64,000 bases of DNA from Paragorgia papillata. Taxonomy: Eukaryota > Cnidaria > Anthozoa > Scleralcyonacea > Coralliidae. Where the stretch lies: the NCBI GenBank assembly GCA_035771165.1, contig JAWNZC010000259.1, forward strand, positions 1,153,501 to 1,217,500, given 5' to 3'. Shown here one piece after another: positions 43,668 through 53,300 of the stretch. Position 1 is the first letter of the stretch. Every line of letters starts with the position of its first letter. The notes beneath the pieces are model-generated. The model was given only the letters and a program-made list of their open reading frames with translations. It made no database searches and was not told the DNA's origin. Made by a program: the position numbers and the translations under genes.

Positions 43668-44100
43668 GGATCTTACAAGATCTGATCTTGCCAAGATCTT
43701 ACAAAATCCTACAAGATCTTACAAGATCAGTCCTACAAGATCTTACAAGATTTTGCCAAACTATTACAAGATCTTGCCAAGATCTTACAAGAAGTTGCTA
43801 AGATCTTACAAGATCTTGGGAAGATCTTACAAAGTCCTACAAGATCGTACAAGATTTTGCCAAGGTCTTGCCAAGATCTTACAAGATCTTGCCTAGATCT
43901 TGCCAGGAACTTGACAAGATCTTACCAAGATTTTGCCAAGATCTTGCCAAGATCTTGCCAAGATTTTGGAAGATCTTATAAGATCTTGCTAAAATCTTAT
44001 AAGATCTTGTAAGAAAAATCTTTTAAGATTTTTCTTAAGATCTTACAAGATTTTCCAAGATCATACAAGAATACAAGATCTTACAAGATCTTGACAAGAT
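43668..44100. repeat. Minisatellite of palindromic AAGATCTT units
   Basis: About thirty imperfect units of 11-14 bp built on AAGATCTT joined by ACAAG or GCCAAG. The unit is its own reverse complement, so both strands carry the same motif and the array can fold in many ways. Confidence 0.85.
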
Positions 44101-44638
44101 TTTCACATGGGTAGTCTATATCCCTTCAAACTCGATTGCTATCTAATCAAATGATTAAAAAATTGTTGCTGGCTAATAACGTGATATGATAAAGCATTAA
44201 TTCTTTGCTCTGGACCACTGTGATATTAGACAAAGGTGAGACAGGTTGAGCAGCGTAACACGGTCTGCGCGTGTCTACGTCGAACGTCAAACACCGCGTG
44301 AGTAAAATAAATCCGTCCGCACAAAACAATGAAATTCGTTATGACGAAACGACAAACCAAATTAACCAAAGATTGTTATTCTTTCTATTTATAGATGTAT
44401 ATTCATCTTGTGTTCGTTGCGTTAATCGGAAGCTTTCAATTTTGTCAAATAGACGGTAAGAACTAGGTATATTCTCGGTACTTTTGTATTTATATGCCGG
44501 TCTGTAGCGTTTAAAAGAAATAAGTGCGCCTTACCCCCTACACCCCCACTAATAATAAACCTTGCTTACAAAAACTAAAAACTGAAAATTAGACATGCGT
44601 TTTTGACCTCATATTATTAATGTCAACTTTTCCGACAG

Positions 44639-45020
44639 GTGCATCTGGAGAATATATATATTATGCCAATGCCACTCACATCTCATACATCTCTGTCAAT
44701 GGAGGCGAATCGACAACAATCCTCTCAGCCGAAAATGCCACATTAGGTTATGATGGAGTAAACTTCAAACTGTGGTACTTTGATACCACTCCAGTAACTC
44801 TGTACAGCTCTAATTTGGATGGAAGCGACAAGCAGGCCGTTGAGTCGTCCTCTAACATTGGACCGTTTGCAGTCAATGGCGTAAACGAAACAGTTTATTA
44901 TCTAAACAAACAAGAGGAAAATAAGGTTCGATCGTTGTCATTCGCAGGGGCCTCTTTGCCAAACATCGCCAGTTTACAGGACTCAGATTATAAAGACATT
45001 GGAATTGATCCGTACAATCA
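44639..45020 (+). CDS. LDLR-B/YWTD-like propeller, first exon
   Basis: TTTTCCGACAG precedes 44639 and GTAAGT follows 45020. The exon starts in phase 1 and ends in phase 2. It encodes blade-like repeats such as GEYIYYANATHISYISVN, a KLWYFDTT segment and SSNLDGSDKQAVESS, the typical SxxLDGSxxxxV pattern of LDLR class B repeats. It ends GIDPYNQ, the start of a V/IDPxNxxLF motif that is completed by the next exon at 55792, which supports the splice across 10.8 kb. Confidence 0.8.
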
Positions 45021-45317
45021 GTAAGTCTTTTTCAAAAATTGTTTTGTTTAACAGAGAAACATGACAGAAGCTTTCACAAAAAAAAAATCAAACGTATAGT
45101 CTTTATTTGTCTGGAAATTTTGTTGCTACACAATCACCAAGTCTAGCAACATTTTTGTTGCAGCAAGTACTTTGGGCAACGATTTCGGCGGATTAGGGAA
45201 GCATTGCACAGTGTAAGACTCCTTCCTCTCTTGCAACTTGTCTCGCAACAATTTGCCTGACTCCATTCCTACTCGGTCACCTTTGCAAGACAAGTTGCAA
45301 GAAACATTGCATAATGT

Positions 45318-45444
<127 letters not shown>

Positions 45445-45694
45445 GATAGGGAAAGTTTGTGTTCCTTTAGGAAACAGTCCAGTTTTCTTTCAAATTCGGG
45501 CATTTACCTTTGGCGTGGTATTGGTTCGCTTTGAATTTTTCAACCCTTAGTTTGTTAATGGGAACGTAGACTTTGTCTTGACTTCAAGATAGTTTAGATA
45601 GTTATTTTTTAGATTTGCTAGAGAACAAAATATTTGTCGTTTTAATTTGCTTCCGATATCCATTAACGGCACATTTTGGTCCGTTTTGGCAAAA

Positions 45695-45830
45695 AGGAAT
45701 GCATGAACTCGTTCCGATAATGCAAAGCGGAACAAAATATTCCGATTTAGCTGCGAAGTCCAAAACGTTCCGCTTTAAGTGGGGAACAATATGTTCTCAG
45801 ATGTTCCTCTTTACATTGTTCCGCTTCAGT
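45695..45830. promoter_or_regulatory. Cluster of inverted GTTCCG/CGGAAC motifs
   Basis: GTTCCG or its complement occurs repeatedly (CTCGTTCCG, AAGCGGAAC, ATATTCCG, CGTTCCGCTTTAAG, TTGTTCCGCTTC), often with the extended form AAGCGGAAC/GTTCCGCTT. It lies 240-380 bp upstream of the recombinase start. A set of spaced inverted motifs could be a recombinase or replication-initiator binding region, but that is inference. Confidence 0.4.
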
Positions 45831-46072
45831 AAAAAAGAATCCACTCTTGACAAAGAAAATTTGTCAAACATCTTATTACGATTGTTTACACGCAGCAATA
45901 GAATTAATATCAAATTAACTTCAAAATTATTCATAATAATAATCTTCAATAATAAGAACACGCTCGATCATGCCCGACTTTTGCGATTTCATTGGCTTGG
46001 TGTTACAATAGAGGTTCAACTACTTTAGCATAAATAGGGAACACATGTACAAGGCTTATAAGGTAAACAGAA

Positions 46073-47908
46073 ATGCAAGGTGGCAGAATTCCGATCGACT
46101 GGTCCAAGATTGCTGGAGCACGAGAACGTCCGAAGAGATTACACCTTCGACCAAGCGAGAACTCTCTGTACAAATGTCCAGTCGGGAGTTGTGAGCACGA
46201 AGGATTTGGGACAAAACGAGGACTGAGAAAGCACATGCATTCAATACACCCATGGTTCTATTACTTTGACGAAAAACCATCGACAACCGCCACGTCGGGG
46301 CACCATCAGTTGCAGAGCAAACCGGCAAATCTGGCACAAAAACCAGAGAAAGGAAGACGCAGCTTCGACACATCGAATATCCCATCTTACTCCATGTCCA
46401 GCCCAGCAGGTAGCGAATTTGCATCGTGGTTAAACAGCGCTGCAGGTGGTGGAAAAAGTATGACACAAGCTAATCAAACCGCCAAGAGATGTCTGAAGTT
46501 CTTAAAGATATCCTATGAAGATGAAGATGCGATGTTGACGGACGATATCATAGACTTTTGCCTGGGTTCGCCAACAATCCTATGCAAATTTATAACGACA
46601 ATGGAAGAAAAATGGAAGTTGAGTTATTCTGGCCAAATGGCGTACTTGAATGCTATTGCCGATTTAATCGATTATCGAAGAATAAAATTACCTTGTCGCA
46701 AAGTTCTGGAAAATGTCAGTGTGACGGAAATTTATTTGAAACGAGCCAAAAAGTGCATCGGTAAAATGATGAAGGTGCAATGGACCAAAGACATGGATAT
46801 CGATACATTAGAAGCCAAAGGGAACTGGGCCACTATGGAAGAAATGCTGGAGGTCATACCGTACCATCTGCCAAGATATAAGGGAATTCTCGAACGATGC
46901 AAAACGAACGGCGACTTAGCGTCATCGGTCAGCCCTTACGATCTATCGTTTGCCAACAAGTTTATCGCCAATTTCTTGTTCATCAACGTGAAAGGGTCAC
47001 GGTCGATGACATACCAGTACTTGACGCTAGAAATGATCGAGACTGCGAGACAGAACGGTGGCTTTATTGACCAGCGTCAATTCAAAACCGCGGCAAAGTA
47101 TGGCTTCGATTCGCTTATTTTGGATCGTACTGGTCTTCGAATCATCGACGATTTTGTCAAATACATCCGACCACGTTTGAAACCCAAGTGCGACTACCTG
47201 CTGGTTACTCGCAACGGCATGCAGTACGACAAGCTGTCCGACATGATGTCGAAATTGGTCTACGACGCAATCGGCAAATACATTCATCCGACTAGACTTC
47301 GGCAGATCATCGAGACGGAAAGTGACAAATCGCTGTCACCTCAGGAGCGGCAAGCGGTGTCGGAAGACCAAAAGCACAGCTCGAGTGTTGCGCAGATCTA
47401 CTACAAAAAGAAACGTTCACGCGAAGTGGCGACTAAAGCGCGGGATAGTCTTCAGAAATTAGAACAAAACAAAAGAAGTGGAGTCGAGAAAGAACTGCGT
47501 AAAACGTTAGAACTATCTCAATCGGAATCGGAGGTCGAAACGTCGCAGAAAAGTCGTAAGGAATACAACAAATCACTTTTCACATCGTCCGAATCATCAC
47601 AGGAAGAGAAACCGACGGAAATACAATTTCCCACAATCGGACGAAGTCCATCTCAGCTGTTCGCCACACCTTCGGAAACCTGCAGTTTCGTCTCTACACC
47701 GAATAACGAAAGACCAAAACGTTTGCGGTTTACCGCGCAAGAAGATTGCGCTCTAAAGCGAGGCATCGACAAACATGGCTTTGGCCAGTGGACAGCAATT
47801 TTACGAGATTCCGAGATTTCGTTTCCGGAAGGACGAACTGCCGATTCTCTACAAAAGCGAGCCTTGTCAAAATCATTTAGCAAAACAACTGCGGGATTAA
47901 ACAAATGA
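46073..47908 (+). CDS. Tyrosine recombinase with zinc finger and C-terminal Myb domain
   Basis: An intact frame of 611 codons without introns. A C2H2 zinc finger lies at residues 35-59 (C35, C40, H54, H59). Residues 110-230 are alpha-helical and resemble the core-binding domain of phage-integrase-type recombinases. The catalytic residues can be placed: R310 (KGSR), K338 (QFKTAAK), H405 and R408 (HPTR), H435 (QKHSS) and a tyrosine nucleophile at 443 or 444 (IYYKK). A Ser/Lys-rich linker follows (450-545), then a Myb/SANT-like domain at about 547-600 (FTAQEDCALKRGIDKHG, then W573), whose spacing resembles telobox Myb domains. The enzyme should cut and rejoin DNA at specific sites in the nucleus. 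Retention of every catalytic residue suggests recent activity. It is larger than the usual Crypton recombinase. Confidence 0.85.
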   Translation: MQGGRIPIDWSKIAGARERPKRLHLRPSENSLYKCPVGSCEHEGFGTKRGLRKHMHSIHPWFYYFDEKPSTTATSGHHQLQSKPANLAQKPEKGRRSFDTSNIPSYSMSSPAGSEFASWLNSAAGGGKSMTQANQTAKRCLKFLKISYEDEDAMLTDDIIDFCLGSPTILCKFITTMEEKWKLSYSGQMAYLNAIADLIDYRRIKLPCRKVLENVSVTEIYLKRAKKCIGKMMKVQWTKDMDIDTLEAKGNWATMEEMLEVIPYHLPRYKGILERCKTNGDLASSVSPYDLSFANKFIANFLFINVKGSRSMTYQYLTLEMIETARQNGGFIDQRQFKTAAKYGFDSLILDRTGLRIIDDFVKYIRPRLKPKCDYLLVTRNGMQYDKLSDMMSKLVYDAIGKYIHPTRLRQIIETESDKSLSPQERQAVSEDQKHSSSVAQIYYKKKRSREVATKARDSLQKLEQNKRSGVEKELRKTLELSQSESEVETSQKSRKEYNKSLFTSSESSQEEKPTEIQFPTIGRSPSQLFATPSETCSFVSTPNNERPKRLRFTAQEDCALKRGIDKHGFGQWTAILRDSEISFPEGRTADSLQKRALSKSFSKTTAGLNK

Positions 47909-47988
47909 ATGTTATTATTATTAAAAGTTATTACACGACAACTGCTTTTTGTGAGTTACTTTAATTACCATCTGTACACATTTTACGT

Positions 47989-47992
<4 letters not shown>

Positions 47993-48034
<42 letters not shown>
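47993..48034 (+). repeat. (CA)n microsatellite between convergent genes
   Basis: CA tract ending in CGCGCG and poly(A), between the recombinase stop and the helicase stop. Confidence 0.9.
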
Positions 48035-48095
48035 GCGCAAAAAAAAAAAGAAGAGAAAAACAAATTTATAAGTAATAGCATGTTTTTCTTTTCAG

Positions 48096-51016
48096 TTATT
48101 TTGGACGAAAAAAATCCTCGATTTTACTTTGGTTAATGGTTTTGCACAATTTCTTTCGCTTAGGAACAGGTTGACTTCGTGTGAATAAGCGGTCTCGGTT
48201 GTCGTCGTCATTAGCAGTTTTCCAAGTTCGGACCAGTGTTGGTTGACTGAGAATGTCTTTTGTGATAGGATTCAAAGACTGGCTATGCGTTTTATTTTTA
48301 TTGAAGGCTGGTGGCGGCATACGTTGCTGCGACACACGTTGCTGCGACGATTTTCGGGGCGGATCTGGTTGAGTCAAACCGCTTAAGCCGTCCTCGGGCT
48401 CGCTCTCGGAATGCGGGTGGCTTGAAGTGGAACTGTCGAAAAGTAGCGGGACCGACCAAAGATCCGTGACACTTGCGTTGTAACCAAAGTCCTTCAGCAT
48501 GTTTGCGCGTTTTGCGATAGCCACTTTGCTTTTGACATCGTACTTTTTTGGAAGAATGATATAACCACAGCTTGTGTACGGCAATCTCCCAAAGGGACTT
48601 GTACAATGCCGGATCGGTTTTCTCAAATTTCTCTTGGTTTTCGATGAGGTCACGCTCCGTTTTGTGCAGCCAAGGGTTGGCAAATGCTGCTTCCATTTTT
48701 CCATCTTCTCGGATGATCTTCCACCGTCTCTCGTGAATTTTCTTCTTTAGGGTTTCCGGGATAGTTTCTTGGTCGTCGAACTGTTCGCATTCTTCAGCTG
48801 TTAACAGATTTTGCTTCACCATCCGTTCCTTGTATTCGCGTAGGCGTTTTTTGCTTTTCTCGCAAGAGCTTATTTTTTATTCCGCTCAAATGCTTGAATC
48901 TCAACGACGTCTCGTGACACTTTTCCAATTCTTCTTGTACTCGTGTTTCCACATCAACCACTGCTCGCTGCGAGGAGGCTTGAGACAACGATCCAATCGA
49001 GTCACTCGTCGCCTCTTGACTTGGTCCAGCTGCGTCATCTTCGAAGGCTTCTTCGTATTCACTATCGGCGTCGTCGCTTTCGACAATCAATCTTACATTC
49101 AATTCGAACAACTCGTGTTCCTCGGCAGATGTCAGTTTTTCATTCGCATCATCTTCATCCATACCATTTTCGTGTTGAACATGACCTGCGTTGTTCATTG
49201 CCCAGATGATGCACTCTACGGGATGTTTTTTCAGCCAAGTAAAAGCTTCAGGCACTGGAGAAGGCAGTTTTTTGAACTTGTATCTGCGCAATCGGGTATC
49301 CATAGCGTCGTTGTCCACTGTACTACCAAAATCCATGTCGGTTTGCGATGCGATAAGCATTGGGCATTTGTTGACAAATCCTTGGCATGTCCTTGAACTT
49401 TGCGTCGTGAGCAGTCCAACCGCCTTGCGCTAGAATCTTCCAGTCGTCAAGATCCATCATTTTCACGTGAGCTTCGTCTAGAAATATAACTTCGCAATCA
49501 TCGTTGATCATCGCTTTGTTGAATTCGCGCTGCTTGGTTATCTTTGCTATGCGTTTTGGGTGGACAATACCTTGAATTGGACTGAACAAACTCGTCTTAC
49601 CGCTGTTGGGTTCTCCAATAAGAAATGGCACTTTCTCCTTGTGCGTCTTTCCTCTGTGGTGTAGAAGGCGAAGGAAATCTTCACAGAATGACATGATCTC
49701 TTCAGACGAAAGACTGTTCTCCAGCACCTCTTGAAAGAACTTTGCTTCACAATTCTGCATGGTACCGTCGTAGGCGGAGAAGGCTCGTGGGGTTATCATT
49801 CCGATTTCCGCTTCTGGTATTGCGTTGCTTGTAATCTCTCTGTCTTTGAGGGACAAACAGCGACCGTCGCTTATTTCGATTAGGTTATAATCCACTCTGA
49901 TTTGTCGTATGGCTTGACTGTCCCGATTACTGAGTTTGTTGACGACACGCTTCCCGTACTTGATAATTTTGGCTTTTAATACCGCGTTGCCTTCGAGTGT
50001 ACCGATAAACTTCTCGACGTCACATTTCAATTGGTAGGTGAATTTAGCTCCGGGAATCAATCTGAAAACCTCTCCCTTGTAAAGGGCAAAATTCAACTTT
50101 TTCATGATTTTCTCGATGTCGTGAATAAGTATGACACATGGATCGGTAGTTATTTCGCTTGTTAGACAGGCTTCTTCTTCCGCGACAATTTCAGCAGGCA
50201 TGCCAACTATATCGAGCTCGAGACCAGACCGTCGAAGACTTTTTAACGCCGTTTCGATCTGCTTCGACGCTTTTGACACCATTGTGAATCTTACAACTTT
50301 TTCTACAGTTACAATCTCAGATACTTGACTTGTGGTTGGTTCGTCGTCTGTCACGTCCACGTAGGTTTGCTCGAAGCATCTTTGGCACGACTCGTTGACA
50401 AGTTCCTGCATGTAGGAAGAACTATGATCTTTTAGTACTGTGAACAGAGCTCGAATGCATTTTTCTTCACTGCCTCTTCTACACGATACCGTTTTTTGCG
50501 TCGATCTCCACGTTGCATTTCAGTAGCGCCTTTCTCAGCGAAAGGTCTCGCACCGGTGCTCCACTTTTCGATATAACTGCAATCCAATAACTTATTGCTG
50601 GATATCGCTTCTTCCGAACGGCCGATTCGTATGTAGTTCTACTCTGCGACGAATTCGTTTCCGACAACAAAGACTGCTCTGACTCAACTGTTTCCTCGTT
50701 GTCTTCACTTGCTGACTTTTTATTTTTGTCGTCGAAAACAGAGATTGCTGAAAAGAAGAATACCACGTTTGGTATGTCGGCAACGCTCTTGTCGCATTCG
50801 TTTCGTTTCTCAGATATCATATCCCATGCCTTATATAAACCATCTTGACCACCAGCAACTCTCCATACACATTTCACTGTAAATACAGCTAAACCACGCT
50901 GTACGATCGGCGCTATATAACATCGCGCAGAGTTTTTTAATGGCAATACTATTGAGCTGCCTTGCTGGCTCCGAAGCGTAGTTCCATCTTCTTTGTACCG
51001 ACATGTTCCAATTCAA
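48096..51016 (-). pseudogene. SF3 helicase gene with PIP box, reading frame interrupted
   Basis: Successive minus-strand segments overlap end to start: 51016-50831 or 50946-50479 (N-terminal), 50411-49323 (helicase core), 49360-48794 (end of core, acidic linker) and 48822/48704-48096 (basic C-terminus). Helicase landmarks: Walker A GEPNSGKTS at residues 266-274 of the core segment, Walker B VIFLDEA at 308-314, then PMLIASQTD in the following segment as motif C, with Gln where SF3 helicases usually have Asn. After it comes KHPVECIIWAM, a conserved-looking C-terminal helix. The last residues are QSKIEDFFRPK, a PCNA-interacting PIP box. The frame changes fall near 50935, 50490, 50445, 49375 and 48855, four of them at runs of five or six A. 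They could be assembly indels, in which case the gene may be intact. No HUH or primase motif is recognised in the N-terminal part. Confidence 0.7.
48108..48131 (-). other. PCNA-interacting (PIP) box coding segment
   Basis: Encodes QSKIEDFF followed by RPK and the stop. This is the full QxxIxxFF consensus at the extreme C-terminus with a basic tail, as in eukaryotic replication and repair proteins that bind the sliding clamp. Confidence 0.75.
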
Positions 51017-51110
51017 GGCTGTTCCCTTTCGAAGTTCATGTTTCTTTTATACTTTTTCGGGCGTTAATTATTCGTATTTTGAAACCTCGAGGTTTTAAAC
51101 ACCTATTATT

Positions 51111-51508
51111 CACTCTGTTTCACTTATGGAAATTTTTTACATAAATGTTTGACTGGAAGAACAAGCAATATTATGAATATTTTTGTTTAGTTGTCTCCCA
51201 AGTGATTATATATATAGTTGTTTTAGTTCATTGTCACGGTTATAATGATTTCTGTTGTCCGAGTTTTACATAATTATGTTGTCACGGTTATAACGATTTC
51301 TGTTGTCCGAGTTTACATAATTATGTTAAAGAACATAATTATGTAAACTCGGACAACAGAAATCAGTATAACCGTGACAATGAACTAAAACAACTATATA
51401 ATCACTTGGGAGACAACTACAGTAAACAAAAATATTCATAATATTGCTTGTTCTTCCAGTAAAACATTTATGAAAATCCGTAAAACATTTCCATAAGTGA
51501 AACAGAGT
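51111..51508. repeat. Large palindrome with roughly 180-bp arms
   Basis: The outer edge CTCTGTTTCACTTATGGAAA is mirrored by TTTCCATAAGTGAAACAGAG. Pairing continues almost base by base through GAAGAACAAGCAATATTATG and GTTGTCTCCCAAGTGATTAT to a centre at about 51326 (ATGTT AAAG AACAT). The left arm has an extra tandem copy of about 50 bp (TGTCACGGTTATAA... TAATTATG). It lies upstream of the helicase gene at the presumed element edge. It could be a terminal hairpin, two opposed terminal repeats, or an unrelated foldback MITE. Confidence 0.75.
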
Positions 51509-51619
51509 CGATCGAACCCCAAACCGAATAGATAATTATAGATTGTGCCTGTGTTTTTTACTTGCAAACATCCTCGAATTCGCCGAGGAAAATTTGACTG
51601 CAAAGTTTTACATCAATAG

Positions 51620-52180
51620 CCCAATACACCTATACACTAATACACTAACTACACTAAAACTACACTAAAACTACACTAACTACACTAACTACACTAACTA
51701 CACTAAAACTACACTAAAACTACACTAACTACACTAACTACACTAAAACTACACTAAAACTACACTAACTACACTAACTACACTAAAACTACACTAAAAC
51801 TACACTAACTACACTAAAACTACACTAAAACTACACTAACTACACTAACTACACTAAAACTACACTAAAACTACACTAACTACACTAACTACACTAACTA
51901 CACTAAAACTACACTAAAACTACACTAAAACTACACTAACTACACTAACTACACTAAAACTACACTAAAACTACACTAACTACACTAAAACTACACTAAA
52001 ACTACACTAAAATTACACTAACTACACTAACTACACTAAAACTACACTAAAACTACACTAAAACTACACTAACTACACTAAAACTACACTAAAACTACAC
52101 TAAAATTACACTAAAACTACACTAACTACACTAAAACTACACTAACTACACTAAAACTACACTAATACACTAAACTGCAT
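51620..52180 (+). repeat. Minisatellite of CTACACTAA / CTACACTAAAA units
   Basis: About fifty units of 9 or 11 bp, the two lengths alternating irregularly over 560 bp. Confidence 0.95.
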
Positions 52181-52775
52181 GCCGATATCCGTGATATCCG
52201 CCCTTATTTTTCCATTAGTTGTTTATGCTACTAATTCACTTTTTAACCATTGAAAAATAAGGACGGATTAGACGGATATCACGGAGTTAGGCATGCAAAT
52301 TAGTTTAAACTAATACTAATAACTAATTTGCATACCTATCTCCGTGATATCCGTCCTCATTTTTACATAACTTACATGCTACTAACTCACTTTCTAACCC
52401 TTTAAAAATAAGGACGGATTGGACGGATATCACGGAGTTAGGCATGCAAATTAGTTTAAACTAATACTAATACTAATAACTAATTTGCATACCTATCTCC
52501 GTGATATCCGTCCTCATTTTTACATAACTTGCCATGCTACTGACTCACTTTCTAACCCTTTAAAAATAAGGACGGATTGGACGGATATCACGGAGTTAGG
52601 CATGCAAATTAGTTTAAACTAATACTAATACTAATAACTAATTTGCATACCTATCTCCGTGATATCCGTCCTCATTTTTACATAACTTGCCATGCTACTG
52701 ACTCACTTTCCAACCGTTTAAAAATAAGGACGGTTTGGACGGATATCACGGAGTTAGGCATGCAAATTAGTTTAT
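52180..52775. repeat. Tandem array of a roughly 157-bp palindromic unit
   Basis: Four units. Each starts TTGCATACCTATCTCCGTGA, passes through ATCCGTCCT(C/T)ATTTTTAC and returns as GGACGGATATCACGGAGTTA and GGCATGCAAATTAGT. Both halves of every unit are near-complements, so the unit is a MITE that has become a satellite. Confidence 0.85.
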
Positions 52776-53075
<300 letters not shown>

Positions 53076-53300
53076 TAAACTAATTTGCATGCCTAACTCC
53101 GTGATATCCGTCCAATCCGTCCTTATTTTTAAAGGGTTAGAAAGTGAGTTAGTAGCATGTAAGTTATGTAAAAATGAGGACGGTTATCACGGAGATAGGT
53201 ATGCAAATTAGTTATTAGTATTAGTATTAGTATTAGTTTAAACTAATTTGCATGCCTAACTCCGTGATATCCGTCTTATCCGTCCTTATTTTTAAAGGGT
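53076..53300. repeat. Inverted copy of the roughly 157-bp unit
   Basis: The unit of 52180-52775 continues here with TAATTTGCATGCCTAACTCC and GTCCTTATTTTTAAAGGGTT. This gives the block mirror symmetry around the TTA/AAT tract. A partial unit reappears at 54583-54670, on the far side of the 10-bp minisatellite. Confidence 0.8.

Larger units (their letters stand above)
20725..44638. other. Intron of about 24 kb between EGF exon 12 and the propeller
   Basis: Phases match across it (phase 1 at both ends). It holds the repeats and elements listed separately. Stretches where I see nothing recognisable are 22060-22510, 24300-24770, 25510-26040, 27210-28160, 28745-30340, 42310-43150 and 44110-44638, apart from AT-rich sequence and short tandem tracts. 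Missed small exons cannot be excluded. Confidence 0.5.
45560..51510. mobile_element. Candidate tyrosine recombinase / SF3 helicase element
   Basis: Two convergent genes lie alone between the (TC)n tract and the satellite block: a tyrosine recombinase on + (46073-47908) and an SF3 helicase on - (about 51016-48096), separated by 187 bp with a (CA)n tract. Beyond the helicase 5' end is a palindrome at 51111-51508. Upstream of the recombinase a 150-bp stretch (45695-45830) repeats GTTCC and GGAAC motifs in both orientations. The recombinase could integrate and excise a circular form, and the helicase with its PIP box could replicate it using host polymerases. Edges are approximate. Cryptons, Polinton-like viruses and integrating plasmids are the comparisons to make. 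No capsid, protease, ATPase or polymerase gene is seen. Confidence 0.65.

Noticed and set aside
43668..44100. Possible CRISPR-like array, because of short regular palindromic repeats
   Set aside because: Spacers are 3-6 bases and not unique, the repeats are 8 bases, and the window is clearly animal DNA.
48830..49433. Plus-strand open frames of 80-188 codons opposite the helicase gene
   Set aside because: Antisense shadows of the helicase coding strand, whose minus-strand product carries Walker A, Walker B and PIP motifs.
50470..50500. Programmed -1 frameshift at an A-AAA-AAC heptamer in the helicase gene
   Set aside because: The -1 frame runs into a stop soon after unless a second shift of another kind follows, and the other breaks need a different direction. 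Homopolymer indels explain all of them more simply.
45560..51510. An endogenous parvovirus or other named animal virus
   Set aside because: The SF3 core alone does not identify a virus family. No HUH nuclease, capsid or other structural gene is recognisable, and the recombinase argues for an integrating element.
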